64,000 nt of DNA from Leuctra nigra (GCA_934045905.1 OW203766.1:12524745-12588744), one strand, 5' to 3'. Positions 54,194-64,000 are shown, counted from the first letter of the stretch. A program made the numbers and translations. Notes: generated by a model from the sequence alone, not told the origin.

Positions 54194-54840
54194 GCTCTAG
54201 CCTCCAACCTCAACACACACACCACTCACCTCTCTTGTACAGATCCTTAGCCGTCTCCTTGCCTATCCCCGTGTTGCATCCTGTGATGACAGCTGTCTTG
54301 TCGTCTAGCCTCGCGTCACTCTTGCACTTGGGACTGCAGCACGCCATGCTCTAGCCTCCAACCTCAACACACACACCACTCACCTCTCTTGTACAGATCC
54401 TTAGCCGTCTCCTTGCCTATCCCCGTGTTGCATCCTGTGATGACAGCTGTCTTGTCGTCTAGCCTCGCGTCACTCTTGCACTTGGGACTGCAGCACGCCA
54501 TGCTCTAGCCTCCAACCTCAACACACACACCACTCACCTCTCTTGTACAGATCCTTAGCCGTGTCCTTGCCTATCCCCGTGTTGCATCCTGTGATGACAG
54601 CTGTCTTGTCGTCTAGCCTCGCGTCACTCTTGCACTTGGGACTGCAGCACGCCATGCTCTAGCCTCCAACCTCAACACACACACCACTCACCTCTCTTGT
54701 ACAGATCCTTAGCCGTCTCCTTGCCTATCCCCGTGTTGCATCCTGTGATGACAGCTGTCTTGTCGTCTAGCCTCGCGTCACTCTTGCACTTGGGACTGCA
54801 GCACGCCATGCTCTAGCCTCCAACTTCAACACAAACACCA
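54067..54840 (-). repeat. Five-fold tandem repeat of RDH-B exon 1 (154-bp period)
   Basis: Complete exon 1 copies end at 54076, 54230, 54384, 54538 and 54692 and start at ATG 54193, 54347, 54501, 54655 and 54809. Each has the ATG, 118 coding bases and donor AGAG|GTGAGT. The step is exactly 154 bp with only scattered substitutions. Every copy could be a functional first exon if it has a promoter. Confidence 0.96.
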
Positions 54841-55333
54841 CGGCCTCCTGGAATTAAGCGACTGCAGTGATTGACAGCATTGTGTTGTGCAGCAAGGACG
54901 TCAAGTTCAAGAGGTTTCTATTATCGAATTCGTTGAGTTATCGAATAGATTGGGAGATAAGTGAAAGATAATGCCTAGTGGAATTTAGTGATTCTGTTGA
55001 TAAGTAGGTTAAATAAGTAGAGATGAAATTTTAATATTTGTTAAATATTCCAGTAAACGCTTTCTTATAATATCAATTTGCTTTGGCTTACTCAAAAGCT
55101 GACAAGCAAATACCAGGAATTACTGTAAAATAAGACCATGTGGGAATTAGAAGTGATTATTTTCATGTTCCTGAGCTTGAGTGCGTGAGCAGCTGTATGT
55201 TATCTTCATTCATTTTCTTATGACCTTCTTATGATCAGTGTCTGATTATCTATCTGTCAGTCATTCGAACCTAGAGCTAAATCTTTCAATTGTTGAAATG
55301 TATACGAAGTTAAGTTGAGATGTGATGAAGCTT

Positions 55334-56001
55334 TCAGTTAGCTTTGACATCAAGTGGCGTGTCTTCAGCAGTGAGAAGGTCGTAGTTCTCGAGTCCAACC
55401 ATCTTCAAGCTCTCCTCCCAGAGCTTTGTGGCGAGCTTTGGGTCACGTGCCTTGGACGAGGGCTTCTTCACCACGCAATCGCTCCGAAACATAAAACACA
55501 CATTATAACTGAAGACAAATTCATATATGTTCACGAACCTTTGTTAATCAAAAGCAATATCACTAATTCTTTAGTAATATTGGTCTCAACTATTGAAATC
55601 GGGCACTAGAATTATTATAACTTTAACATCTGTTAATTAAGCTTAATTTACAGTGGTAGCAGAAACAGGTCGTGCTAATTGAGCTAGGATGATGTCATAA
55701 AAGTGGACATTGCAACTGGACGTAACATTATTTTGACAAAATTTAAAATAGATGCCATCAAGAGTGTGTATATGAGATTACACTGAAGAATACCTGTAAT
55801 AGAGTCCAGTCTCGTTGGCCGCCTTCTCATCCACGGCGCAGTAGATGGTCGTCTGAGCTCCTTGCAGCGGCGTCTTGATGGCGAAGCTGACCACGTTCTT
55901 GAAGACCCATTGCATGCCGGAGAAGTAAGCCGTGTCCAAGTGCCGTGCCAGGTCCGTGTCCACAACCCCCGGGTGCAGCGAGTACGCGTTCACGCCCGTG
56001 C
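55334..56001 (-). CDS. RDH-C: last two exons of a third retinol dehydrogenase-like gene
   Basis: Exon 5 (56001-55794, 208 bp as in RDH-A and B) encodes TGVNAYSLHPGVVDTDLARH through GAQTTIYCAVDEK to the YY donor. Exon 6 (55481-55334) encodes DCVVKKPSSKARDPKLATKL and ends GLENYDLLTAEDTPLDVKAN without an EKPV tail. Both are intact and in phase. Exons 1-4 are not found upstream to the end of the window: either they lie beyond 64000, with the Ig2 gene inside the intron as Ig1 is in RDH-B, or they were lost and this is a remnant. The acceptor of exon 5 is triplicated. Confidence 0.75.
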
Positions 56002-56100
56002 CTGCACGAGATTGTAACATAATGGAGCGTTCACGCCCGTGCCTGCACGAGATTGTAACATAATGGAGCGTTCACGCCCGTGCCTGCACGAGATTGTAAC
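55988..56100. repeat. Tandem repeat of the RDH-C exon 5 acceptor (about 41-bp period)
   Basis: GCGTTCACGCCCGTGCCTGC followed by ACGAGATTGTAACATAATGG occurs about two and a half to three times. Each unit contains the acceptor (TCGTGCAG|GCACGG on the minus strand) and the first bases of exon 5. Confidence 0.9.
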
Positions 56101-56410
56101 CATTGTTCAGACATCAATTTATAATATAATGTACTGTTTATATGTCGTATAAGACCGTCTCTATACATGGGAGTCTGATTGCTACAAACAATTAAGACGG
56201 ATTTTGATTACTTCCAGTTAAAATATGGCGGCACACAAAATCATCAGAACAAAGTTCATCAGATGACTAAAAAGTACAGCCGCCTCGTTATGTTGTGATA
56301 AAAGCCATTGATTAAACAAGTCTTGCAATTCACCCCAATGAAATATGGCTTTTCCCTTGACCTAGGATAGGTTGATGTGAATAAATACCAGCTGCAAGAT
56401 GAAAAGATTC

Positions 56411-56482
56411 TCCTCCTCCGGGATTCGAACCCGGCTCATGTGAATATCAATTCCAGTGATCTACCAACTGAGCTGAGGAGGC
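56411..56482 (-). tRNA. tRNA-like sequence, probable pseudogene (nominal anticodon UGA)
   Basis: Reads as 72 nt with the full cloverleaf layout: acceptor GCCTCCT/AGGAGGA with an end mismatch, D arm GCTC-AGTTGGTA-GATC with one mismatch, anticodon arm with loop ATTGATA and a mismatch, and a perfect T arm CCGGG-TTCGAAT-CCCGG. The anticodon would be UGA (Ser), but the long variable arm of tRNA-Ser is absent. Most likely a tRNA-derived pseudogene or retroposon piece. A second, chimeric copy follows at 56484. Confidence 0.45.
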
Positions 56483-56483
56483 C

Positions 56484-56555
56484 TCCTTAGCCTCCTTAGC
56501 TCAGTTGGTATATCATCACTGGACGAAAAGATTTTCCTTTTCCGGGATTCTAAAT
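56484..56555 (+). repeat. Chimeric inverted tRNA-like fragment
   Basis: A plus-strand tRNA 5' half (GCCTCCTTAGCTCAGTTGGT) is followed by a degraded direct repeat of the antisense tRNA 3' half (GAAAAGATTTTCCTTTTCCG). Together with 56411-56482 it makes a palindrome-like tRNA pair. Confidence 0.6.
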
Positions 56556-56718
56556 TAAATGAAATGAAAAAGGCAGCAATCACCCTGATGTCTATGAAAA
56601 ACAACAAAAACATGGTTGTAATTTACCTGATTATAATGTGCTGTAACTTGACGGAAGCGCTCCGAGAATTAGGGTTTTCACACATTTAAATACACGTATC
56701 CATCTTGCCATAGACATC

Positions 56719-56855
56719 TAAGGGTCAGTTTTTCAATACTCTGCTAAATTTTAAGCAGTATATATTAGGATAATATTGCCACGGCAACAAACCAATGACA
56801 TTCCTGGAATTTCGCTATACTGGTTTTAGCAGAGTATTGAAAAACTGGCCCTTAA
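56719..56855. mobile_element. 137-bp MITE with GGGTCAGTTTTTCAATAC ends
   Basis: Inverted ends GGGTCAGTTTTTCAATACTC and complement, flanked by TAA/TTAA. Contains GCCACGGCAACAAACCAATG inside. Related to 2091-2540. Confidence 0.75.
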
Positions 56856-57369
56856 TGTGTTATTTCGCGTTGTGTAAAGACATGGCTGAAGTCCCATTAA
56901 TTTCAGTACACCCCCCCCCCCCTCCCCCTCCGCAACCAACCCTTTACTGTTCTATCATTATCATAGGATTTCAAGATATATAGCTGCAAAATTCAATTTT
57001 GTTATGTTCTTTGGGCTGCATTCACAAAGAAGTATTAATATCTCCTAATACGTACTATCTTTGGTATTATCTTTCATTTTTCATGGTGTTTTTGGTATTA
57101 AATCAAAAGATAATACGTATTAGCCGATAATAATTTTTGTGAATCCAGCCCCTGGACTTTTCTGTTCAAATTAAGACGCATTATTTTGATTGAATATTAT
57201 GAACTTGAAATGCACATTCTGACCCCATTCAGTACTGCAACGTCTATTATCAGTGAAAGATAATTGTTACTCATTTCCTCTGTACTCTTATTTCCTGGGG
57301 ATGACTGTCTTCATTCATGTTGACGCACATTATACTCTGCTAAATGCATCAGATCTACTGAGTTGCAGG

Positions 57370-60300
57370 ATGGCCGTGGTCGTTATATATTTATTCATAG
57401 TGACGTATTTCATCAGTATGAATGGTAAGACATTTTCACAAATCTTATAATGTTCAATGTTTAGAAATAAGAACAGCTGAGGATATAGCGTTTCTTAGCG
57501 AGCTCGCAATGAGCACAATAAAGATACATCCATCACGATACTTGTCTAAAAACATCAATGATAACATATTATAGGTGTATATAAAACGAATTAAGTTGAT
57601 AGCAGCTTTTCAAGCTATCGTTTTGTCATCACTCGAGGAAGTGGAAATATTAATATGCGTATTATTCAATATTTCTCAGCCTCTCATCCCCCCCCCCCCC
57701 CTCATCCTACGCGACTGTATTAGGGTATAATTTCGTAAGGGACAACGGTCTGACCAAAAAAGCGTTAACAAAATAAATTTAAAAAAATGTTAATCGATAC
57801 ATCAATTCTTGTTTCTCGCAGGTTTGGTATTTAAATCTCTTATTGCAAACTTTCAGATGTGATTGGAATTAAAATGGTGCCAATCAACTCAGTCAATAAC
57901 AATGGTGACGAATTCTCTATTTTATGTCAAACCGATAACAAGAAGCCTCTTGTTGAATGTGGGATTGAAGTAAATAACGACTATTTCAATTTCACTAGAG
58001 GAAGTGAAACACCTCGAGCATTCTATAAGAGTTCCTTGAATTTGGATTACAATGGAAAGGGCCTCAACAACGGAGATTGTGGTGCTGTCATCACAAACAA
58101 TAATATTACATATTTCTACCACATCGGCTGTAGAGGCAGAGGGAAAGATGCCGACTGGGAATACGATTTCATTACGATTGAATACAAGAATATAGGTAAG
58201 ATATCAATAAAATTACAATGCGAGCGGAGCGAACGTCTTATGACAAATTCTCTGTGTGTATTTTTGTCTGTGATTTTGCCTGCACTGCCCAGTTCAATTC
58301 AAATCGTACTAACGATCGATCTGAGATTTTTCAATCATACTAATGTAATCTAAGTGGTCTCAAGAAGTCTAGATTTTGATGCCCTTTCTGTTCAAATCTT
58401 TTGAGTGGCGGGGGTGCAAAGTTTAAGTTTTACCAAATGAAAATAATTAATTGTAGATGAATGGACGCAGAAAATTAAATGATTCCAACGGCAAAAGATG
58501 GTCGATAGTCCCAGTATATGGCTCAATGTGTGATTTAACATTTTTGAACATGGTGTCCATAATCGTGACTTTTGACCTAAATTTGGTATCTTCCAAAATT
58601 AAAGGTCACGGTTATTTACACCCATGTTTAAAAGTTGGAAAAATCGTACATTTTATCATACTTGGACTATCGGTCATCTTTTGCCGTTCGAATCATTTAT
58701 TATCTGCATCCATTCACCTACAATTAATTATTTTCATTTGGTCAAACTTAAAATTTGCACCCCCACCACTCCAAAGTGGGGTGTTATATTTCAGGCGTCC
58801 ACGAGCCTTATGGAATAGTTTATATTTTAACACAAGTTTGCCAAGTGTGGTGATCACTTAATTCACGATTTTAAGGCTGTTTAGCTCTATAACAACCTGT
58901 GATATTCGCAGCTACGCCACATTAATAAGAAAACAACGAATGTTTTCTTATGAAGTTACTCTTACAGGAAACGCATTACATGCAAGTCTAGAACCTCGCG
59001 TTGGAACGTTTCTTCCCGAATCAAATGCGATATTTTCATGTAGTCGTCGAGAGCCGTGGTATTGGTGTGAAATCTTCGCACAAACTGACAATGGCACACA
59101 GTTATTTCACAAGAACTATCCAGAATACAGATCATCAGACAACAAAACCTTATACCGATTTACGAATGATGATAAAAAAATGTGTCAGCTCAATATATTT
59201 GGGGTAACAGAGATTAACAATGGAAGGATTGTATGTAAAGGTCGGGGAAACAATAATTCTTACGACCGCATCACTTCCTATCTGGTTGTACCAGGTAAAT
59301 ATCTTCATTATATAAGTAGTGTAGCACCCGATTACCAAAACCGGATATAAATTCTTCTTCTTCTTTACCTATGCTAGGAAATTATCCTGTTCACAACCAA
59401 TTTAAAATAGCTTTCTAGTAAGAAGTTGATTTTGCTAAGGAGTGCCCTTCCATCTCTTGTGCGGACGTCTTATTCTTCTTTTTCCTCGGGGCCGATCGTC
59501 TCGTTGCAATTCTAATTCATGCATCCTTGAATAATGTGCTATCATCCCAAAGAAGTCTTCTTTACTTAAATCAGCCACATCTGTAACTCTGCAGGTGTTC
59601 CTTTAAGGGCAGTAGCAAGGACTGTGCGGGGGATGCGGCAGCACAGGGCGCCGCCAACAAGGGGACGCCAGGAAGCCAAATTTTTATGTAATGACTTGTA
59701 TGCACCCAAAACTAATTTTTGCGTATTAAAAACACAAAAACCGCCCTGCTGGGCATGGTTGATGTCGGTGATGATTTCACTCATTCCCAAGAGGTCTAAG
59801 CCCCCCCCCCCCCAGTTCACAAATTAATGCGCCCTTTAAAGAATTTTGAATTTTGAAATAAAAATTATTCTGCTGAAAAAAATTTCAGTGAAATTGAACG
59901 TCAGAAATTATTAAAAACCATTAAAATCGTATAAAATTTTCCGTTTCAGGGCCCTGGACCCGCATATGGTTAGAAGATCCTCCCCCCCCCCCCAGGACCC
60001 TCATTGCTGTCATTGTCAAGGGCCGTGGAAATGTTTGGCCACTGTTTTGCATAATGATTTGTTTTGTGCACAGCTAAAGTTTTGGTTTTTTCTAGTCTGA
60101 AATCATCTGGTTGGGTATAGCGTTGTCTGGGGAGGTGGGGTTGGGGTGGGGGGGGGGGGGGGGGGGGGGCGCCAAAATTTAGATTTGCAACGGGCGCCGA
60201 AATCCCTAGTTACGGCACAGCGGGGCCTTATACTGTCATTCCGTATCCGATCCAGCCTAATAGTCTTCTTAAGACTTTCATTTCGGTTGCCTGCGACTGA

Positions 60301-63300
60301 TGTTTTGTCTTAAATTATTAATAATGTGTTTTAGTGCCGCCCAAAGATGACGTCGAATTGACTACAATCTCAAAAGGTGGAGATTTGATCGAGATGGAAT
60401 GTACTGTTGGGGAGAGTCGACCTCCAGCGAATATAACCTGGTACATTGGAGATGAAGAAGTGGATGCTGAGGATGTTGTGGAACTGCCGTATGGGCGCTG
60501 GAGGTGGAAGATTGACTCTGAGAAGATGAGACAGAGATTAAGGAGGAAAGTCAAGCGCGAGGACAACGGAAAGCAGGTGACATGTGAAGTGTCGCACATT
60601 GCATTGAAAGGAAAGTTCAGAAGATCAAGCAGTAAAATCAAAGTCAATGTGACCGAGAAAGTTGGCTCAGAACTACATAATCAAAGACCTGAGGATTCTA
60701 GTTATAAGTGTTTCTACGTTTCCATTTCTTTGCGAGATAGTTTGGAAATCACGTGCTCGTTTGCGTTCCTGTCATGAAGGCATGAATCATATTGGAACAT
60801 CAATCTGTTTAATGTAATATTGTAGTGAGTGAGGTGCAAGTAATACCAGGAGACGCCAAACTATACGTCCAATAGCGTTAGTTACAATTAGCCCTCATGT
60901 GACGCAACAAAATTCAATACTTCGGACAAGCGATGCTAAAAAATTAAAAATATCCAATCAAGAAAGAAATTTGTGTCCGAATTTCCACTGCACACTTGAG
61001 TTTTCAATCTATTTATAGATTCGTAACAAACGCTATTGGCGTGGCACCGCTGTATGAAATTATTGCACACATCGGACTGAAAATTGCAGGTATCATAAAC
61101 AACATTATGTTGTTTATGGTGTGTGTTTTGAGATCATTAAAAAATAAATCCTCTTTTCTATAATACATACATTGAATAACATTGGGTGGGTTAAAATTGA
61201 GTTAATTAACATATGATTTAGTGGGTATCCTGTCTCTCCTTATGGTTGTTAAGTCACAAGTTTCAGTGTAATTGAAACCTTTCCCAGATTATGTAATTTT
61301 AGCTTCTTTTACAGAGTATTTGGTCTTATGCCCTTTCAGATTTATATAAGGTACAATACTATAAATTTAATGTCAACAATCAACAGTCATGAGTCAACTC
61401 AATAATCAACACTAGATTCCGTAAACTTTTGACTAATGGCCTTTCTCGAAAAAGTCATCCAGTTTTAATGAAACAATGTTTTTATGGTTTAAGATACAAT
61501 AATAAATAATCATCGCCGTGAGCTCTGCTTTGGTTATTCTTGGAGTCGCAGTGAGATCGCCATTCCAGCCAGGAGACGGCCAGCGCACGCGCACAAGGTA
61601 GGCAACAAGTGTTTCACGGCGGATGATACAACGAGGAAAACGCTCTGTGTAACGCGTTGATGAGCTAGACTTCGTATATGAGTTAGAATAGAATATAATA
61701 GAATATATTTTATTGTTAATATTGATCACAAGGTGATATTTAACACAGTCCAGTCTGGACACAATTACATGAAAAAAAGTAAAATAAGTACATGTAAATC
61801 AGTAAATCACCCCTGACAGGTGGCGTCAAATAATAAGTTTGCAAATGTTGCTATACATCTTGGAAACAGCCGAAACGAAGTGCGTCAAAGTAGCAGTGAT
61901 AAAATATCTGGCATTTCCTTAAAGAAATGTGTCAAATATCCTACACCCATACAATTTCCGTAACATCTAAATAACTTCTGAAGTTTGTCATCGGGACCAA
62001 TATTTTAGGTTTTATTGTCAATTTTCAGACTTATCTGTATGTTATCTTCAACTGTTATTGACATTTACTGACATTTTTATGTATGTTTGGTTGTAGATTT
62101 CTTGAAGGAAATTTGAGATATTATTTTATACTGCTTCTTGGTATTTTGTTTCGGCCCTTTTCAAGGTCTGTAAGTACAATCTTGCCAACGCATATGAAAT
62201 AGCATGCTATCCTAAGACTTTCTTAACAACGCGTTACACAGAGAATTTTCCTATACATATAATATTTAAGCATGACCACGTTGTTGAAGAGCATTAAAAT
62301 ATGAATCCTCCATGTTTAATCCAAGTTAAATCCTTTCTGTTTCTTCACAGAGGATCAACACTTCATGCTACAGACGCCTCCACCCAAGACTGAGACTCGT
62401 CGCCCTCCTGAGCCGTTACCCAGAGGTAAGTCACACAATACGTGGGCCCGTCCACTTTACACGCAACACTAGATAAATGGTCGCTGTAGGACCCAATCAA
62501 TAGTCCTACATTCAATCTCTTAAAATCATACGATATAGTGCAACGTGATCCTACTAGAAAAGCGTTCTGTGTAACGCTTTGATAAGCAAGTCTTCGTATT
62601 TCATATAAATAGGGAAGTGAAGTGAAGTTTAGATTTTAGAATAATAAATATTTTATGCAAGTTGAGATGTTGTTGAAGACAGATGTGGTATTATTTTTGT
62701 TGTGTGATGAATAGTTTTCAAGGAACGAATTTACAAAGTTTGGTAGATTGTAGCTGTCCATGAAACACAATTTGACGTCACACGCCGAGTCGGGCCATAT
62801 AGATAATGTAAGCCAGAGCCGGTTCTATGCATCCCGTAACACAGGGAACACGGCGTGTGACGTACAGCTTGTTTTTGCAGAGAAGTGAAATGTCGAAAAC
62901 AAATAAATTAATGATGGGAAATATATTAATTAAAAAAATATAATAACATTTCACATTGCTCTTTGAGGCTATTCTGCATATAAACAAAATATAATCTCAA
63001 CATTCACCTATTCCTCATTGATATGCATTTACATAAGTGATTTGCTTTACAGACCTTGGATAGAGCAGAAACAAAATGCTGAAGAAGCAGCGATAAAATA
63101 TCTGACATTTTCTTCAAGAAATTTGACAAATTCTTCCAAAACACATATAAAATAACCGCAAATTGTCGATAACTTTTGAAGTTAACGACAGATTAGTCTG
63201 AAAATTATCAAAAACACATAAAATGTTGGTCCCGATGACAATGCAAAATTTTAAGTTGATCGGTCAAACGGTTCCAGTTTACAAAAAAATAATTAACACG

Positions 63301-63483
63301 GGACAGCTTGGATTACATTAGTATGTGTGCAAAATTCAGATCGATTGGTGTAACGATTTGACCTGGGCACTGACAAAAGCACACAAAACAGAAATTGTCA
63401 TAGGAGTGGTGACGCTCGCTACTCTCCCTCAATCATCTGCTCCCCAATAGCTATCTCACACAAAGTGAATAAAAATAGAAGAA

Positions 63484-63514
<31 letters not shown>

Positions 63515-63901
63515 AAGAAGAAGAAGAAGAAGAAGAAGAAGAAGAAGAAGAAGAAGAAGAAGAAGAAGAAGAAGAAGAAGAAGAAGAAGAAGAAGAAGAA
63601 GAAGAAGAAGAAGAAGAAGAAGAAGAAGAAGAAGAAGAAGAAGAAGAAGAAGAAGAAGAAGAAGAAGAAGAAGAAGAAGAAGAAGAAGAAGAAGAAGAAG
63701 AAGAAGAAGAAGAAGAAGAAGAAGAAGAAGAAGAAGAAGAAGAAGAAGAAGAAGAAGAATAGCCCAAAACTCTTCAACAATACATTAATAACAGTTGATA
63801 CAAAGAAGTATTTTAATTTTCAGATCGTGGTTTAAATCACTCGTACTTGGAAGTGGTCGAAGGTGACGTCACAACTCGTCATCAGAATGCTAATGAGTCT
63901 G
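57370..63901 (+). CDS. Ig2: paralogous Ig-domain receptor gene, partial at the right edge
   Basis: Paralogue of Ig1. Exons: 57370-57424 (signal peptide MAVVVIYLFIVTYFISMN), 57857-58195, 58968-59294, 60335-60700 (three Ig-like domains), a decayed transmembrane exon (61494-61597), then 62351-62425 and 63824-63901 (tail, NHSYLEVVEGDV), continuing beyond the window. Introns are phase 1. The donor after 60700 (A|GTTATA) is weak; reading through gives 25 more residues and a stop at 60775-60777, which would make a secreted three-Ig protein of about 300 residues. The third Ig domain nearly matches that of Ig1, whereas domains 1 and 2 have diverged strongly. Whether the gene is functional, secreted or dying cannot be settled here. 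Confidence 0.75.
58208..58370 (+). mobile_element. Helentron-like element, 5' fragment
   Basis: Decayed 5' end (TGCGAGCGGAGCGAACGTC) then the shared TGTCTGTGATTTTGCCTGCA and ATCGATCTGAGATTTTTCA phrases, ending in the AATCTAAGTGGTCTC region. Confidence 0.55.
58400..58790. mobile_element. MITE with about 180-bp arms in Ig2 intron 2
   Basis: GGTGCAAAGTTTAAGTTTTA and AATAATTAATTGTAGATGAAT are mirrored near 58700-58765. A further pair (AAAAGATG.TCGATAGTCC) lies inside. Family unknown. Confidence 0.65.
59600..60215. mobile_element. Degenerate hAT-like region with G and C runs
   Basis: The right end ATCCCTAGTTACGGCAC resembles hAT-type ends. The left end near 59610 (GCAGTAGCAAGGACTG) is worn. Homopolymer G or C tracts at about 59800, 59983 and 60147. 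Confidence 0.35.
61494..61597 (+). pseudogene. Frameshifted transmembrane exon of Ig2
   Basis: Aligns with Ig1 exon 5 (111 bp) but is 104 bp long, with a 1-bp gain in the ATAATA stretch and a later 8-bp net loss. In the only phase compatible with the preceding exon it reads NTIINNHRRELCFG, not a helix; the old hydrophobic frame (IIAVSSALVILGVAV) follows stops. The exon also changes phase, so downstream tail exons would be out of frame. Confidence 0.8.
61629..61672 (-). mobile_element. Helentron-like 3' end fragment
   Basis: On the minus strand: GCTCATCAACGCGTTACACA then GAGCGTTTTCCTCG. Only the terminus remains. Confidence 0.6.
61960..62255 (+). mobile_element. Helentron-like element, decayed 3' half
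   Basis: GTCATCGGGACCAATATTTTA, CAATTTTCAGACTTATCTGT and the worn 3' end AACGCGTTACACAGAGAATT then TTCCTA. Confidence 0.6.
62553..63431 (-). mobile_element. Helentron-like element, minus strand, interrupted
   Basis: The 5' end at 63431 (TTGAGGGAGAGTAGCGAGCG) and internal phrases down to about 63130 are clear. The 3' end (AACGC..GCGTT variant, then CTAG) is at 62553-62600. The middle contains a copy of the ATAGGGAAGTCTC MITE (about 62615-62770). Total span matches the 0.9-kb copies only because part of the element was replaced. Confidence 0.55.
63486..63759. repeat. (GAA)n microsatellite, about 91 uninterrupted units
   Basis: A pure AAG/GAA run of about 274 bp on the plus strand, within an Ig2 intron, on the sense strand. 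Preceded by AATAGAAGAATAAGAAG. Confidence 0.98.
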
Positions 63902-64000
63902 GTAAGTATTCGATGTTGGTTAGTTATAAACCACTGAACTAAGGGCCGATACCATTAGTTTAAGCTTCAGTTAAAGTCAAGTTTAGCATTTAAGCTTCAC

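Noticed and set aside
60318..60647. Minus-strand frame over Ig2 exon 4 and its twin at 48546-48923
   Set aside because: Both are antisense to near-identical Ig exons, which explains why the two resemble each other.
63451..63788. Poly-Arg, poly-Ser and poly-Phe open frames over the GAA tract
   Set aside because: They are readings of a trinucleotide microsatellite in an intron, on both strands, with no start context or flanking domain.

Overview
The window is animal genomic DNA: AT-rich, split by spliceosomal introns (GT..AG), with no operons and many transposon remnants. The EHD protein sequence, a jockey-type LINE and a 5S-derived SINE that reads like arthropod 5S point to a protostome, most likely an arthropod. 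I cannot name the species. All exon joins below were made by eye from splice signals, reading phase and recalled family similarity; none was checked against transcripts.

Layout. (1) 1218-9189 (+): a complete four-exon EHD/Past1 membrane-remodelling ATPase gene, with a 2.4-kb palindrome in intron 2 and a Helentron-like element in intron 3. (2) 9843-16971 (-): a complete seven-coding-exon histidine acid phosphatase, tail-to-tail with EHD. Its first coding exon ends in a 48-bp minisatellite that copies the splice donor. (3) 18974-20691 (+): a two-exon gene for a 99-residue single-pass membrane protein with a PPxY motif. (4) 23783-56001 (-): a cluster of retinol dehydrogenase-like short-chain dehydrogenases: RDH-A (six exons), RDH-B (six exons over 23.5 kb) and only the last two exons of RDH-C. 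A and B carry unusual C-terminal EKPV-repeat tails. RDH-B's last intron holds an intact two-ORF jockey-type LINE with a 12-bp target-site duplication, inserted in a probable LTR. (5) 45786-50850 (+): a nine-exon three-Ig-domain receptor, nested antisense inside intron 1 of RDH-B. (6) 57370 to beyond the right end (+): a paralogous Ig gene whose transmembrane exon is frameshifted.

Between and inside genes lie a Helentron-like family (about eleven copies or fragments with a recurring 3' hairpin and CTAG end), many palindromic MITEs (PIF/Harbinger-, Tc1-, MULE- and hAT-like by target-site duplication), a tRNA-derived SINE family, a 5S-derived SINE, a chimeric tRNA-like pair and about 91 uninterrupted GAA triplets.

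The most unusual signal is that several exon-intron junctions in the acid phosphatase and RDH genes are tandemly multiplied: RDH-B exon 1 five times, RDH exon 2 with its donor two to three times in both A and B, RDH-A exon 5 with its donor six times, the RDH-C exon 5 acceptor three times, and the phosphatase exon-1 donor three times. Either this locus makes exon-junction minisatellites, or the assembly is wrong in a very patterned way.
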